This document shows positions 1-11,351 of a stretch of DNA of 64,000 nt, piece by piece. The DNA is taken from positions 496,001-560,000 of the forward strand of contig NZ_JAAIWM010000002.1 in assembly GCF_011008845.1 (NCBI RefSeq), read 5' to 3'. Both the position numbers and the translations under genes were made by a program. The notes beneath the pieces were generated by a model. It worked only from the letters and a program-made list of their open reading frames with translations, had not been told where the DNA came from and searched no databases. Every line of letters begins with the position of its first letter. The stretch's first letter is position 1. Source of the DNA: Bacillus mesophilus. GTDB taxonomy: Bacteria; Bacillota; Bacilli; Bacillales; SA4.

Positions 1-689
1 ACTCTTAACTGTTGACCATCGTCAACTCCGGCTGGAATTTTCACGTTAATTTTCTTTCTCTTTTTTACTTTACCTGTTCCACCACAAGTAGAGCACTTAT
101 CTTTTATTTGCTTACCAGTACCGCTACAGTAGTGACAAACACGTCTATTCACAATACGACCAAATGGGGTGTTTTGCTCAACATTTAATTGGCCAGCACC
201 ATTACAATGTGAACAGGTTTCTGGTTTAGTTCCAGGCTTTGCTCCTGAACCATCACATGTATTACATTCTTCTTCACGTGGAATTTCTATCGTTGTTTCC
301 TTACCGAATACAGCCTCTTCAAAGGCTAGAGACATCGTGTATTGTAAATCTGCTCCTTGTCTTGGTGCATTAGGGTCACGTCTTCTACGTCCGCCACCAC
401 CAAAGAAAGTATCAAAGATATCCTCAAAGCCTCCAAAACCTCCGAAGTCACCGCCACCAAAACCTTGATTTGGATCAGTATGTCCGAATTGATCATATTG
501 AGCTTTCTTTTGATCGTCACTCAACACCTCATAGGCTTCTGCAATTTCTTTGAATTTCGCATCTGCATCCGGCTCTTTATTGATATCTGGGTGGTACTGC
601 TTGGAAAGTTTTCGATATGCCTTTTTTATCTCATCTTTTGACGCACCTTTACTTAGTCCAAGTACTTCATAGTAATCTCGTTTACTCAT
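1..689 (-). CDS. dnaJ: Chaperone protein DnaJ, N-terminal part (gene runs off the left edge)
   Basis: Hsp40 co-chaperone that stimulates the DnaK ATPase and delivers unfolded substrates. The visible 229 codons start at an ATG (687-689) and read [13 protein letters not shown]-domain fills about residues 5-68 with the HPD motif at 33-35. It is followed by a Gly/Phe-rich linker ([11 protein letters not shown]) and the start of the zinc domain, where four CxxCxGxG-type repeats are visible ([32 protein letters not shown]). The C-terminal substrate-binding domains lie outside the window. It follows dnaK by 159 bases on the same strand as the last visible gene of the hrcA-grpE-dnaK-dnaJ heat-shock operon. 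Identity is certain; only completeness is unknown. Confidence 0.97.
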   Translation of the reverse strand, partial: MSKRDYYEVLGLSKGASKDEIKKAYRKLSKQYHPDINKEPDADAKFKEIAEAYEVLSDDQKKAQYDQFGHTDPNQGFGGGDFGGFGGFEDIFDTFFGGGGRRRRDPNAPRQGADLQYTMSLAFEEAVFGKETTIEIPREEECNTCDGSGAKPGTKPETCSHCNGAGQLNVEQNTPFGRIVNRRVCHYCSGTGKQIKDKCSTCGGTGKVKKRKKINVKIPAGVDDGQQLR

Positions 690-797
690 GTTTTTTCCAC
701 TCCCTGCTTAATCCCGGAAGATAGACTCCCACATTCACATAAATTATATTGTATCACTAATTAAAAAGGCAGAACAAACTTTATTACTTACTACATA

Positions 798-840
798 GAA
801 AAAAGTCAAAGCCAAGACAGGCCTGACTAAGACTTTTTCT
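798..840 (-). terminator. Imperfect hairpin between dnaK and dnaJ, possible attenuator
   Basis: On the minus strand an AGTC...GACT stem with an inner GGCC/GGC pairing is followed by TTTTTT. The stem is imperfect. Because dnaJ lies downstream in the same operon, this would act as a partial terminator or processing site that lowers dnaJ relative to dnaK, rather than a full stop. Confidence 0.35.
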
Positions 841-848
841 ACTTACTC

Positions 849-2669
<1,821 letters not shown>

Positions 2670-2704
2670 TTAAGTAGGCCTCCTCATTTAAATATCTTTT
2701 ATTT

Positions 2705-3292
2705 TTATTGATTTACTTTTACCATGGATGGTCGGATAATTCGATCTTTTAGTTTATAACCTTTTTGGAATTCTTCAATGACTGTATTAGCTTCATAGTT
2801 AGAGTCCTCTACTTGCATAACCGCCTGGTGTAAGTGTGGATCAAAAGGTTGACCTACTGATTCAATCACTTCCACTCCTTCTTGCTTAAGAGCTTCTACA
2901 AGTTGACGGTAGACCATTTCCATACCTTGAAGAATTGAATTCATCTGATCATCTTGTGCCTCTACCTTTAATGCTCTCTCGAAATTATCTAGTGCTGGCA
3001 GAATGTCAGAAACCAGGTTTTGTGCTCTATATTTTTGAGCCGCCTCCATATCAAGTCTAGCTCGACGGCGGTAATTATCAAAATCAGCTTGAAGACGTAA
3101 TAGTTTGTTTTCTTTTTCTTCAATCGCAGCTTCTTGTTCTTTTACTTTTTCTAAAGCAACAGCTAAGTCATCTGCTTCGTTATGTAAGCTGCTAGATTCA
3201 TCTGATTGTGCTGCCTCATTAGCTGATTCTAGTTCACTTTGTTGTGTTTCGTCTTTTACTTCTTCTTCTAGTATATCTCTTTCGTTAGTCAC
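2705..3292 (-). CDS. grpE: Nucleotide exchange factor GrpE
   Basis: Dimeric exchange factor that releases ADP from DnaK. It is 195 residues from the preferred GTG start at 3290-3292, which has AGGTG six bases upstream. An in-frame GTG three codons earlier overlaps that site and is less likely. The first 60 residues are acidic and low in complexity. A long coiled coil follows (about 60-105), then the conserved core with FDNYRRR and the C-terminal beta domain ending RPSMVKVNQ. It lies between hrcA and dnaK on the same strand and is co-transcribed with them. Confidence 0.97.
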   Translation of the reverse strand: MTNERDILEEEVKDETQQSELESANEAAQSDESSSLHNEADDLAVALEKVKEQEAAIEEKENKLLRLQADFDNYRRRARLDMEAAQKYRAQNLVSDILPALDNFERALKVEAQDDQMNSILQGMEMVYRQLVEALKQEGVEVIESVGQPFDPHLHQAVMQVEDSNYEANTVIEEFQKGYKLKDRIIRPSMVKVNQ

Positions 3293-3394
3293 TAGTTTCA
3301 CCTCCCTTAAAGGTTTGTCTTACTAAGCATTATTATGTAAAGAAGGGATAACCCTTCTTATTTACCACAAACTTTACTATTGTTCTCAATTGAC

Positions 3395-4429
3395 TTACTT
3401 TTGATACAGTTTTTCTAATGCTTTTGTTAAATCATTAGATATTACTTGCAATAAGCTCACGACTCTAGAATATTCCATCCTAGTAGGTCCCAAAATAGCA
3501 ATTGTTCCTAGCTTTTCATTCGCAAAGGAATAGCTTGCAGTGATCAGACTACAGTCCTCCATTGCTTCGTTTTGGTTCTCCTTACCGATTGTAATGTGTA
3601 TTCCAGATTCTTTAGAGCGAAGTAATTTGTAGATTTCCTGTTCTTGCTCAATGATATTAAACAAAGAACGTACCTTACTAATATCATGGAACTCTGGTTG
3701 CGAAAGCATATTTGTTTTTCCACCATAATACACTCTCTCAGATTTAGGTATGGAAAATGTCCCTTGGCCTTGAAAAGATTTCAGCAGCATTTCATAGTTT
3801 TTAATATGTGCTCTAAGTACTGTTGCTACTTCTTTGTAAATCTTATCCTGAAGTTCAACTAGAGGAACACCAATTAGTCGCTCATTTAAGATATTTACAA
3901 GTTTCTCAATATCAGAAATGTCAATGTGCTCAGGAATGGTTAGTGCTCTGTGTTCTACATGACCTGTGTCGGTAACAATTACCGCTACTGCTGACGTGTT
4001 ACTTAATGGAACAATCTGAATGCGTTTCAAGTGATGCTGTTCTACCTCAGGGCCAAGTACGATTGACGTATAATTGGTTATATCTGAAAGAATCTGGGCA
4101 GATTTTTGAACTACCTTTTCCATTTCAACAATTTGTTCAGCAAAAAGTGATTGAACACGGAATAAATCCTCTTGTTGTAACGTTTGTGGAGCAAGTAGAT
4201 GATCTACATAAAAGCGATATCCCTTTTCAGAAGGAACACGCCCTGAAGAAGTATGAGTTTTCTCAATAAAGCCTTGATCCTCCAAGTCAGCCATTTCATT
4301 TCGAATTGTCGCAGAGCTAAACGTAATCTCATTCTTTTTTGATAAAGTTCGTGAGCCTACAGGTTGAGCTGAACGGATAAAATCATCAATGATAACTTGT
4401 AGAATCAAAAGCTGACGATCAGTTAGCAT
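3395..4429 (-). CDS. hrcA: Heat-inducible transcription repressor HrcA
   Basis: Repressor of class I heat-shock genes that binds CIRCE operators and is kept active by GroEL. The 344 residues match the family length. An N-terminal winged-helix region begins [11 protein letters not shown] and contains the VGSRTLSKK recognition segment near residue 25-33, followed by the dimerisation and GAF-like parts. AGAGGTG precedes the ATG by seven bases. A perfect CIRCE element sits 15 bases upstream of the start, so the gene is autoregulated. It is the first gene of the hrcA-grpE-dnaK-dnaJ operon. Confidence 0.98.
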   Translation of the reverse strand: MLTDRQLLILQVIIDDFIRSAQPVGSRTLSKKNEITFSSATIRNEMADLEDQGFIEKTHTSSGRVPSEKGYRFYVDHLLAPQTLQQEDLFRVQSLFAEQIVEMEKVVQKSAQILSDITNYTSIVLGPEVEQHHLKRIQIVPLSNTSAVAVIVTDTGHVEHRALTIPEHIDISDIEKLVNILNERLIGVPLVELQDKIYKEVATVLRAHIKNYEMLLKSFQGQGTFSIPKSERVYYGGKTNMLSQPEFHDISKVRSLFNIIEQEQEIYKLLRSKESGIHITIGKENQNEAMEDCSLITASYSFANEKLGTIAILGPTRMEYSRVVSLLQVISNDLTKALEKLYQK

Positions 4430-4444
4430 CCATTATCACCTCTG

Positions 4445-4471
4445 TTAGCACTCAATTAGAGCGAGTGCTAA
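4445..4471. promoter_or_regulatory. CIRCE operator for HrcA
   Basis: TTAGCACTC, nine bases (4454-4462), then GAGTGCTAA. This is the exact consensus inverted repeat of CIRCE. It lies between the promoter and the hrcA start codon, the standard place for HrcA control of the dnaK operon. Confidence 0.98.
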
Positions 4472-4481
4472 ATCTAATAAT

Positions 4482-4510
4482 AAATTATCAAAACTATTTC
4501 TATATGTCAA
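4482..4510 (-). promoter_or_regulatory. Sigma-A-type promoter of the hrcA operon
   Basis: On the minus strand a perfect -35 TTGACA (4505-4510) is followed after 17 bases by TAATTT (4482-4487). An alternative -10, GATAAT (4484-4489), gives a 15-base spacer. The CIRCE operator lies just downstream, where bound HrcA would block initiation. Confidence 0.65.
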
Positions 4511-4582
4511 TGCATATGCATGGTGAGGAGTTTAAAAAAATTCTACTCTTATTAGAAATCTAATGAATTTTACTAACTTAAT

Positions 4583-5719
4583 TTATCCTAAGAATGATTG
4601 GAAGACTTCATTACCTAAAAGCTTCCCCGTTCTAGTTAGAAATAAATAACCGTTTTCTTGCTTTAATAATTCCCGTTTCTTATTTTCTTCAATCGGCTCA
4701 CGAAACAGATCTTCAAGGGAGATTTTGTACTTTTTGTTAAATAAGGCAATCGATACGCCTTCTGCCTTACGTAGACCCAGGAACAATTCCTCTTCCATTT
4801 TCTCTTTCGTTGATACAATATGTTCCTCTATATAAGGGGTACCTTGTTCTTCTACAAGGGTCATATATTTTTTCAAAGGACCTGCATTTGCAATCCGCTT
4901 ACCTTGAACATAGCTATGTGCTCCTGCTCCAAAGCCATAATATTCCTCATTGTCCCAATATGTTAAGTTATGTTTACTTTCAAAACCCTGTTTAGAGAAA
5001 TTACTAATTTCATATTGTTCATAACCGTTTTTCTTCATTTCATCCATTAACAATTCAAACATTGCTGCTTCACTTTCATGGGAGGGTAACGGTAGCTTTC
5101 CTTTTTGCATTCGGTTATAAAATACGGTCTTGGGCTCAATAATTAGAGAGTATGCTGAAAAGTGCTCGATGTTTAAAGAGAAGGCTTGTTGTAAAGTTTC
5201 TTTAAAATCTTCAATCGTTTGGTTCGGGAGGCTGTAAATTAGATCAATACTAATATTAGAAAAACCAGCTTCTCTAGCCCTCTTAATCCCAGCAAATACA
5301 TCATTGCTTTCATGTGTTCGTCCAATTTGCTTTAATAGTTCATTATTAAAGGACTGCACCCCAATGCTTAGTCGATTAATTCCGCCACTTTTTAAAACTT
5401 TTAGCTTTTCTGTAGTTAAATCTCCGGGATTCGCCTCAACCGTAAATTCTATATCATCTGACCAGTTCGGAAAGTGAAATCTTATCATGTCTAGGAGTTT
5501 AGCTAACTGTTCTTCATTTAGAGCAGTCGGAGTTCCACCGCCAATAAAAATGGTTTTAACGGATTCAGTTGGAACCTGTTGAAGTGTATTCCTCATTTCA
5601 AGGTTTAGATGATTTAAATACTCATCTACAGGTTGTCCTTTAAGAAACACTTTATTGAAATCACAGTAGTGACAAATTTGATGACAGAAGGGAATATGAA
5701 TATAAACTGCTTGAATCAT
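4583..5719 (-). CDS. hemW: Radical SAM heme chaperone HemW (HemN-like)
   Basis: Radical SAM protein of 378 residues, the usual length of HemW. The 4Fe-4S ligating motif CHQICHYC is at about residues 12-19, directly after the IHIPFC start typical of HemW. GGGTPT, a SAM-binding segment, follows near 60. HemW binds and delivers heme; it lacks the extra N-terminal region of true coproporphyrinogen dehydrogenase HemN, so HemW is the better name. The ATG has no strong ribosome binding site. The position between lepA and hrcA matches the order in Bacillus subtilis. Confidence 0.93.
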   Translation of the reverse strand: MIQAVYIHIPFCHQICHYCDFNKVFLKGQPVDEYLNHLNLEMRNTLQQVPTESVKTIFIGGGTPTALNEEQLAKLLDMIRFHFPNWSDDIEFTVEANPGDLTTEKLKVLKSGGINRLSIGVQSFNNELLKQIGRTHESNDVFAGIKRAREAGFSNISIDLIYSLPNQTIEDFKETLQQAFSLNIEHFSAYSLIIEPKTVFYNRMQKGKLPLPSHESEAAMFELLMDEMKKNGYEQYEISNFSKQGFESKHNLTYWDNEEYYGFGAGAHSYVQGKRIANAGPLKKYMTLVEEQGTPYIEEHIVSTKEKMEEELFLGLRKAEGVSIALFNKKYKISLEDLFREPIEENKKRELLKQENGYLFLTRTGKLLGNEVFQSFLG

Positions 5720-5795
5720 TTGTGTACCACTGCTTTCTTTTGTATTGATTTCGGTAACACCGGTTTAACTCAGAGTAGGGGAGTAAAGTATATTA

Positions 5796-5903
5796 GTGCA
5801 TTATACCCCCAGAACGGTGCATATAACTTTAATTTGGTGCAGATTTTTCAAAAACCGTGCATAAGTTCCTAGTTTTGGTGCATATTGCCTCCAAAACGGT
5901 GCA
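5796..5903. repeat. Helically phased GTGCA array, six units
   Basis: The core GTGCA occurs at 5796, 5817, 5837, 5857, 5878 and 5899, steps of 21, 20, 20, 21 and 21 bases. Units 2, 4 and 6 are preceded by AAC plus G or C, units 3 and 5 by TTTG, so a two-unit superperiod of about 41 bases is also present. The spacers are otherwise unrelated. It fills the gap between the end of lepA and the start of hemW. The irregular 20/21 steps exclude a coding repeat, and the units are too short for CRISPR. Function unknown. Confidence 0.85.
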
Positions 5904-5946
5904 CAAAATTACTTCCCTTAGATTCTGTTGTAGTTTCTATGCTATT

Positions 5947-5978
5947 AAATAAAATACCGCAGATCTCTGCGGTATTTT
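5947..5978 (-). terminator. Rho-independent terminator of lepA
   Basis: Stem AAAATACCGCAG / CTGCGGTATTTT with a four-base loop, directly after the lepA stop on the minus strand and ending in a T-rich stretch. The symmetry would let it work in both directions. Confidence 0.85.
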
Positions 5979-5982
5979 CATG

Positions 5983-7824
5983 TTATTTACTAGAATTGGT
6001 ATCGTCCATACGAAGGACAGCCATGAACGCTTCTTGTGGAACTTCAACAGAACCAACTTGCTTCATTCGCTTCTTTCCTTCTTTTTGCTTTTCTAATAGC
6101 TTACGTTTACGAGAAATATCTCCACCGTAACACTTTGCTAATACGTTTTTACGCATTGCCTTTATGGTTGACCTAGCCACTACCTTTTGACCGATTGTTG
6201 CTTGAATTGGCACCTCAAACTGCTGTCTCGGGATTAATTCTTTTAGCTTTTCAACAATTACCTTACCGCGTGCATAGGCAGAATCACGGTGAACGATAAA
6301 GGATAGAGCATCTACATTTTCAGAATTAAGGAGAATGTCCATCTTCACCAGCTTGGATTCCTTGTAGCCAATAAGCTCATAATCAAAAGAAGCATAGCCC
6401 TTTGTATTTGATTTTAATTGATCAAAGAAATCATATACGATTTCAGCTAATGGAATTTCATAAACTATGCTAACTCGGTTTTCATCTAAGTATTGCATAT
6501 CAATAAAGTTTCCACGCTTCCCTTGACAAAGCTCCATTACTGCACCTACATAGTCATTAGGCACCATCATGGTTGCTTTTACATATGGCTCCTCTACTCG
6601 GTCAATCTTTTGTGGATCTGGCATATTTGATGGATTATCAACACGAAGCTCTTCTCCATCAGTCAGGAAAACATGATAGATAACACTTGGTGCTGTCGTA
6701 ATTAAGTCAATTTTGAACTCTCTTTCAATTCGCTCTTGGATAATTTCCATGTGTAGTAGTCCTAAGAATCCACAACGGAAACCAAACCCTAGTGCTTGAG
6801 AGGTTTCAGGTTCAAATTGTAAGGCTGCATCATTTAACTCAAGCTTTTCTAATGCTTCACGAAGATCATTAAATTTTGCAGAATCAATTGGATAGAGTCC
6901 ACAGAAAACCATCGGGTTTAAACGACGGTAACCAGGTAAGGCTTCTGTAGCTCCATTTTTTGAGCTTGTAATGGTGTCACCCACACGTGTATCACCAACA
7001 TTTTTAATCGCAGCTGTTAGGAAACCTACATCTCCGACTGTTAATTCTTCCTTCATGACTGCTTTAGGAGTAAATACCCCAATTTCATTCACTTCAAATT
7101 CCTTACCAGTTGCCATCATTTTAATCTTATCGCCTACTTTAACTCGTCCCTCTACCACACGAATGTATGCTACTACACCACGGTAAGGGTCGTATAGGGA
7201 GTCAAAGATTAATGCTTTTAAAGGACCATCTGGATCACCTTCTGGAGCAGGAACCTTTTCAACGATTTGTTCTAAAATTTCTTCAATTCCAATACCCGCT
7301 TTGGCAGAACAAAGAACTGCCTCAGAAGCATCTAGTCCAATTACATCTTCTACTTCTTGGCGAACTCTTTCTGGTTCTGCACTTGGCAAATCAATCTTAT
7401 TAATAACTGGAACAATCTCCAGGTCATTATCAAGAGCTAAATATACGTTTGCTAGTGTTTGAGCTTCTATACCTTGAGCTGCGTCTACAACTAATACCGC
7501 GCCTTCACATGCCGCTAAGCTACGAGAAACTTCATAAGTGAAATCTACGTGCCCTGGAGTATCAATAAGATGGAAAGTGTAAATCTCGCCATCCTTCGCT
7601 TTGTATTGTAATTGCACAGCATTTAATTTAATGGTGATTCCACGCTCACGCTCTAAGTCCATTGAATCTAATAATTGGTCCTTCATTTCACGAGCTGTTA
7701 AGGCACTCGTCTTTTCTAAAATCCGGTCAGCCAAAGTTGATTTCCCATGGTCAATGTGAGCAATGATGGAGAAATTTCTTATTCTAGCTTGTCTATTACG
7801 TCGATCTTCACTACTCATCGTCAT
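5983..7824 (-). CDS. lepA: Elongation factor 4 (LepA), ribosomal back-translocase GTPase
   Basis: Translational GTPase of 613 residues that acts on stalled or mis-translocated ribosomes. Visible signs are the P-loop AHIDHGKST near residue 23, DTPGH, the NKID nucleotide-specificity motif, EF-G-like domains, and the LepA-specific C-terminus ending in the basic segment [18 protein letters not shown]. The first ATG is kept as start because GGAG lies nine bases before it; an internal ATG two codons later is possible. It has its own sigma-A promoter. Both flanking intergenic regions carry phased repeat arrays. Confidence 0.98.
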   Translation of the reverse strand: MTMSSEDRRNRQARIRNFSIIAHIDHGKSTLADRILEKTSALTAREMKDQLLDSMDLERERGITIKLNAVQLQYKAKDGEIYTFHLIDTPGHVDFTYEVSRSLAACEGAVLVVDAAQGIEAQTLANVYLALDNDLEIVPVINKIDLPSAEPERVRQEVEDVIGLDASEAVLCSAKAGIGIEEILEQIVEKVPAPEGDPDGPLKALIFDSLYDPYRGVVAYIRVVEGRVKVGDKIKMMATGKEFEVNEIGVFTPKAVMKEELTVGDVGFLTAAIKNVGDTRVGDTITSSKNGATEALPGYRRLNPMVFCGLYPIDSAKFNDLREALEKLELNDAALQFEPETSQALGFGFRCGFLGLLHMEIIQERIEREFKIDLITTAPSVIYHVFLTDGEELRVDNPSNMPDPQKIDRVEEPYVKATMMVPNDYVGAVMELCQGKRGNFIDMQYLDENRVSIVYEIPLAEIVYDFFDQLKSNTKGYASFDYELIGYKESKLVKMDILLNSENVDALSFIVHRDSAYARGKVIVEKLKELIPRQQFEVPIQATIGQKVVARSTIKAMRKNVLAKCYGGDISRKRKLLEKQKEGKKRMKQVGSVEVPQEAFMAVLRMDDTNSSK

Positions 7825-7866
7825 TATTTATCACTCCTACATTACTACCAACATCCATTAGTTTTG

Positions 7867-7895
7867 ATTATAGCAATTCGGTTAAGAAGATTCAA
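7867..7895 (-). promoter_or_regulatory. Sigma-A promoter of lepA
   Basis: On the minus strand TTGAAT (7890-7895), a spacer of exactly 17 bases, then a perfect TATAAT (7867-7872), about 43 bases before the lepA start codon. Confidence 0.8.
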
Positions 7896-7981
7896 TGAAA
7901 ACTACGTTCACCGGTAATATAACACTAATCGTTAAGAAGAATGTACTTTATATTAAATCTTTTGGAATAACAATTTTGACC

Positions 7982-8008
7982 CCACTGGTCTTAAGTGGTT
8001 TTTTTTTT
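7982..8008 (+). terminator. Plus-strand terminator-like hairpin with no gene in front of it
   Basis: CCACT (7982-7986) and AGTGG (7994-7998) form a short stem followed on the plus strand by ten T residues. No plus-strand gene ends here; lepA upstream reads the other way. The stem is only five pairs, so it may be chance, or it may end a short unannotated transcript starting between 7830 and 7980. Confidence 0.35.
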
Positions 8009-8025
8009 GTTTAATCAAATTTTTT

Positions 8026-8172
8026 TTGCAATAAGGTCTTATTTTCTTGCGAATTTTTCGATTTACTTGCGTGTTTGACCGAATTTCTTGCGTTCGAGTA
8101 ATAAGCTTGCGAATTCACTTATTTTCTTGCGAGTTTTTCATTTTACTTGCGACTTCGTCCCGTTTTCTTGCA
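8026..8172. repeat. Helically phased CTTGCG array, seven to eight units
   Basis: CTTGC starts at 8046, 8066, 8087, 8106, 8126, 8146 and 8167, with a weaker TTTGCA at 8025. The steps are 21, 20, 21, 19, 20, 20 and 21 bases. The consensus unit is ATTTWCTTGCGA followed by about eight variable bases. Odd units have TTTC before the core and even units TTAC or AAGC, again a two-unit superperiod near 41 bases. It lies between lepA and the yqxA terminator. Not coding, not CRISPR. Function unknown. Confidence 0.87.
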
Positions 8173-8201
8173 CCTAAAATAAATTTAATCCTCACTAAGT
8201 T

Positions 8202-8228
8202 AAAAAAAACCTGTGAAATATCACAGGT
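8202..8228 (-). terminator. Terminator of the spoIIP-yqxA unit
   Basis: Minus-strand stem ACCTGTGA / TCACAGGT with loop TATT, followed by eight T residues. Confidence 0.92.
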
Positions 8229-8246
8229 CTTAACTCGATATGTCCG

Positions 8247-8570
8247 TTATATTAAATCCAGCAACTTCTGAAATAGAGCCGTAATTCCTTCTCCAAGTTT
8301 ATGTCCCATTGATGAAAAAACGTTGAAGGCTTCCATTTTCTCTAATTTCTCTTGCTTTTCACGAATATCATGACTCGTAATGTCTTCACCAAGTAAGGCC
8401 GCTTCTAGTTCTCCCGATTGTCCAGCTGTTAAATGGAAGGCTCCTTTAAATTGTGGATCATCATATCCCTTCATTTCTCGTATCCCATCATTAGCTTGTT
8501 GCATTCCAAATAGAACACCGAAAAATAATAAAGTGAATACCAAAAAGAATTTAAAAGAAAATTTTAACAT
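8247..8570 (-). CDS. yqxA: YqxA family protein (DUF3679)
   Basis: Small 107-residue protein of unknown role. One N-terminal membrane segment or uncleaved signal covers about residues 4-24 (FKFFLVFTLLFFGVLFGM). A soluble charged domain follows, containing AGQSGELEAALLGEDIT, and ends in a hydrophobic helix. Length, topology and position directly behind spoIIP match YqxA of Bacillus subtilis. AAGGTG precedes the ATG. Co-expression with spoIIP in the mother cell is inferred from the 11-base gap and the shared terminator. Confidence 0.85.
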   Translation of the reverse strand: MLKFSFKFFLVFTLLFFGVLFGMQQANDGIREMKGYDDPQFKGAFHLTAGQSGELEAALLGEDITSHDIREKQEKLEKMEAFNVFSSMGHKLGEGITALFQKLLDLI

Positions 8571-8581
8571 GCTCTCACACC

Positions 8582-9778
8582 TTATTGTTCTGTTGTATCA
8601 GCATCCCCATTAACCTTCTCAGCTTGCCAAAAATACTCACTAAAAATATCTGCTACTGCTTCAGCAGATCTATTTAATTCTTCCATTGTGTTATCTACTC
8701 CGCCGAACTCAATAATTAGAGCATTCTCTGATAAATCCTGATTAAATTTACCGTTTGTTCCTGCTCCTCTACTAAGGCGGACTCCTCTACTTAATCCGGG
8801 GTATTTACTTTCAATTAATTTGTGTAGGTCGTCAGCTACCTTGGAGTTCTGCTCATATTTTGCGTGCTCTCCACCTACAACAAAAAATAACCTCGCATAA
8901 GCTTTACCATTAATGGTTGCAGTTGTTTTATCCTTCCGAGCTGAGTCTCTGTGAAGATCAAATAAAAATTGTATATCTCGGTTTGCAGCCATCGCACTTT
9001 GAACAGTGGGTCTTGAAGCATCATAGGATTTCCCGTATTTCCATCCGTTTTTATGCAGTACCCCAGTAAAATCAGTCTTATCGATTTCCGTTCCAATTCC
9101 TCTTTCCTCAAGCTCATCTGCAAGCTTTTGACCAACTAACGTGATATTCGCTGTTGAATGAAATGCCTCATTTGGATTTGTAACATCCTTAAGGAGAGGA
9201 AGGAAAGATTCTCTTGTATGAGTGTGATATAAATAAACTACCTTTTTTCCGTTCGTGGTCACAGCAGGCGGAACCGGTTTTTCATCTTCTTGCTTGTCCA
9301 CGTTTTCAACAGCCTGTACAGCTGCTTCTCGCTCCGCTAACAACACTTCCATCGGTGGAGCAGATTCCATAGGGATGTCTGTATAATCTGTACCATCACC
9401 CGCAACTAAAAGTTCCCCGTCAAAATGTAAAAATCCAGGTAACTCGCCACCTAACAAGCTCCGAGGATCATCCAAATTTATACTTGTCGCCTTTTGAAAT
9501 AATGTATTTGTTATTTGCGGAGGCTGTTGCCCTTCCGGAATCGCCTGTAAAAAGTAACGATTTTCATATCCAAGTAAGTAGACAAGAGAACTTTCCGCCA
9601 TACTATTTGTTATAGAATAAACAGAAGATGAAGAGATTCTATATTCTGGCTTAAGTGAAGTTAAAATTCCAGTTAGTGTAAACATTGTCATTAAACAAAA
9701 AGCGAAGCCTAAAACAATTTTTACAATGCTTGTCCTATTTAGCGAAACCATCATACTGTGACTACGATTAAAATTCAT
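8582..9778 (-). CDS. spoIIP: Stage II sporulation protein P (SpoIIP)
   Basis: Peptidoglycan amidase and endopeptidase that works with SpoIID and SpoIIM in thinning septal peptidoglycan and driving engulfment. It is 398 residues from the ATG at 9776-9778 (MNFNRSHSMMVSLN), which has GAGGAG seven bases upstream; a GTG five codons earlier overlaps that site. A membrane anchor lies at about 15-40. The catalytic domain shows the zinc-ligand region YLYHTHTRESF and the later DLHRDSARKD and ALIIEFGGVDN. It lies between gpr and yqxA. Sigma-E control is known for the family but no clear promoter was read here. Confidence 0.96.
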   Translation of the reverse strand: MNFNRSHSMMVSLNRTSIVKIVLGFAFCLMTMFTLTGILTSLKPEYRISSSSVYSITNSMAESSLVYLLGYENRYFLQAIPEGQQPPQITNTLFQKATSINLDDPRSLLGGELPGFLHFDGELLVAGDGTDYTDIPMESAPPMEVLLAEREAAVQAVENVDKQEDEKPVPPAVTTNGKKVVYLYHTHTRESFLPLLKDVTNPNEAFHSTANITLVGQKLADELEERGIGTEIDKTDFTGVLHKNGWKYGKSYDASRPTVQSAMAANRDIQFLFDLHRDSARKDKTTATINGKAYARLFFVVGGEHAKYEQNSKVADDLHKLIESKYPGLSRGVRLSRGAGTNGKFNQDLSENALIIEFGGVDNTMEELNRSAEAVADIFSEYFWQAEKVNGDADTTEQ

Positions 9779-9859
9779 GCTTCCACTCCTCACTGCTTGC
9801 TACTTAAACATTATGAACAAGCCTTAAGGAATAGAACCAAAAATGCGGGAAAATTTATT

Positions 9860-10975
9860 CTAATGCGTGTATGCACCATAATTATCTTGATCTACATCAT
9901 GATGTAAAGCAGCATTTAATCCACCAGCAATCACATTCGCCATATCCTCAATAAAGGTGTCAACCTCTTTTGGCGTCACCATGAGGTTATGACCAATCGG
10001 GGAAAGCACTTCGTAAATCAGTCTTCTCTTTTCCTCTTCTGGTAAAGTTCCAACTAAACCTAAGAATGTTGAACGATCTTTTTCTGAAGGTAAATCCTCT
10101 TCTGTTAGGACTCTCTTCTCCCCAAAAGTCATAGAGGCAGGTGCAAGTGCCCGGGATGGACGGTTCCCTTCTCTCATTTCTTTTCCAAAATGCTTTAAGA
10201 TGAAATCTACCGTATCACTTGTGATAGATACTGCATCTACTACAGTCGGAATACCAATTGCAATAACAGGAATCCCTAATGTTTCTTGACTTAATTCCTT
10301 ACGCTTATTACCAACCCCTGAACCTGGGTGAATTCCTGTATCAGAAATTTGAATAGTTGAATTTACACGCTGTATCGATCTAGCAGCAAGTGCATCAATG
10401 GCAACAACGAAGTCTGGCTTTGTCTTTTCAATGACACCATGGATAATATCACTTGTTTCAATCCCTGTTATCCCCATAACACCAGGCGAGATAGCGCTGA
10501 CTGATCGGAAACCATCTCCTACATTTTCTGGTTGAAGATCAAAAAGGTGTTTCGTGATTAATAAATTCTCAATTGTCATAGGACCAAGAGCATCGGGAGT
10601 CACATTCCAATTTCCTAATCCAACTACTAAACAACTTGCATCATCTTTAATACCGACATCTGAAATGAAATTTGAGAATTCCCTTGCAAACACTTCTTCA
10701 ACTACTTGTTGCAATTCAGAATCATGCTGTCGAATTCCTTGAGTTTCAAGCGTTAAGTATTTACCCTTTTTCTTACCAATCAGCTCTGCACCTTGATCGG
10801 TAATCTCCACATGTGAAACCTTCACTCCTCGAACATCTCTTTCCTTAATAATAACTCCTTCTATTTCACTAGCTTCTCTTTTTTCTTTTTGATTTTGCTC
10901 AACAACCATTTCTCTAGCTTCTAATGCTAAGTCCGTTCTAACTGAATATTGGCTTAAATCAAGCTCATTTGACAT
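9860..10975 (-). CDS. gpr: GPR endopeptidase (germination protease)
   Basis: Spore protease that degrades small acid-soluble proteins in the first minutes of germination. It is made as an inactive tetrameric zymogen (P46) in the forespore and self-processed. The 371-residue length and the N-terminus ([20 protein letters not shown]) fit the family; processing is expected within the first 20 residues. AAGGGGG precedes the ATG. It stands alone on the minus strand upstream of spoIIP, divergent from rpsT. Confidence 0.97.
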   Translation of the reverse strand: MSNELDLSQYSVRTDLALEAREMVVEQNQKEKREASEIEGVIIKERDVRGVKVSHVEITDQGAELIGKKKGKYLTLETQGIRQHDSELQQVVEEVFAREFSNFISDVGIKDDASCLVVGLGNWNVTPDALGPMTIENLLITKHLFDLQPENVGDGFRSVSAISPGVMGITGIETSDIIHGVIEKTKPDFVVAIDALAARSIQRVNSTIQISDTGIHPGSGVGNKRKELSQETLGIPVIAIGIPTVVDAVSITSDTVDFILKHFGKEMREGNRPSRALAPASMTFGEKRVLTEEDLPSEKDRSTFLGLVGTLPEEEKRRLIYEVLSPIGHNLMVTPKEVDTFIEDMANVIAGGLNAALHHDVDQDNYGAYTH

Positions 10976-11226
10976 ACTAAAAAGCCCCCTTCTTTATGTA
11001 CTATATTGCTTAGTTTTTCCAATTTAAAATGTATTCATTCACGGTTCTTTGTTTCTCTTCATGTTAGAAACTGCCTTGAATCAATATTTATCACGATGAG
11101 TGTAATGATTAAATGAATGAAAGAATGGAAATTCATTGGCTAGAAAATTGCTTTTCATTAATCTTCTATTGCAATTATAGGTTGGGTTTGATAGAATATT
11201 TCTTGTTCTGACTTCAGAATTTTTTC

Positions 11227-11255
11227 TTTAAAGTCTGACCAAATATATGTAATAA
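11227..11255 (+). promoter_or_regulatory. Candidate promoter of rpsT; rest of the gpr-rpsT gap is featureless
   Basis: TTTAAA (11227-11232), 17 bases, TAATAA (11250-11255), about 96 bases before the rpsT start. It matches sigma-A only moderately. The remaining gpr-rpsT intergenic region (10976-11351) shows no repeat, hairpin or small gene I can support. Confidence 0.45.
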
Positions 11256-11351
11256 TTAGTCTTGTTAACTTAGAAGACTAGCGATGTAATATGAACATCA
11301 AAAACATATGAAAAATTTCTCTTATAGATCCTTTTAGGGAGGTGAATGTAA

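Noticed and set aside
5796..8172. Phased arrays as CRISPR or coding repeats
   Set aside because: Cores are only five to six bases with unrelated spacers of about 15, no cas genes are present, and the 19/20/21-base steps break any reading frame. The plus-strand frame through 8047-8271 is an accident of the array.
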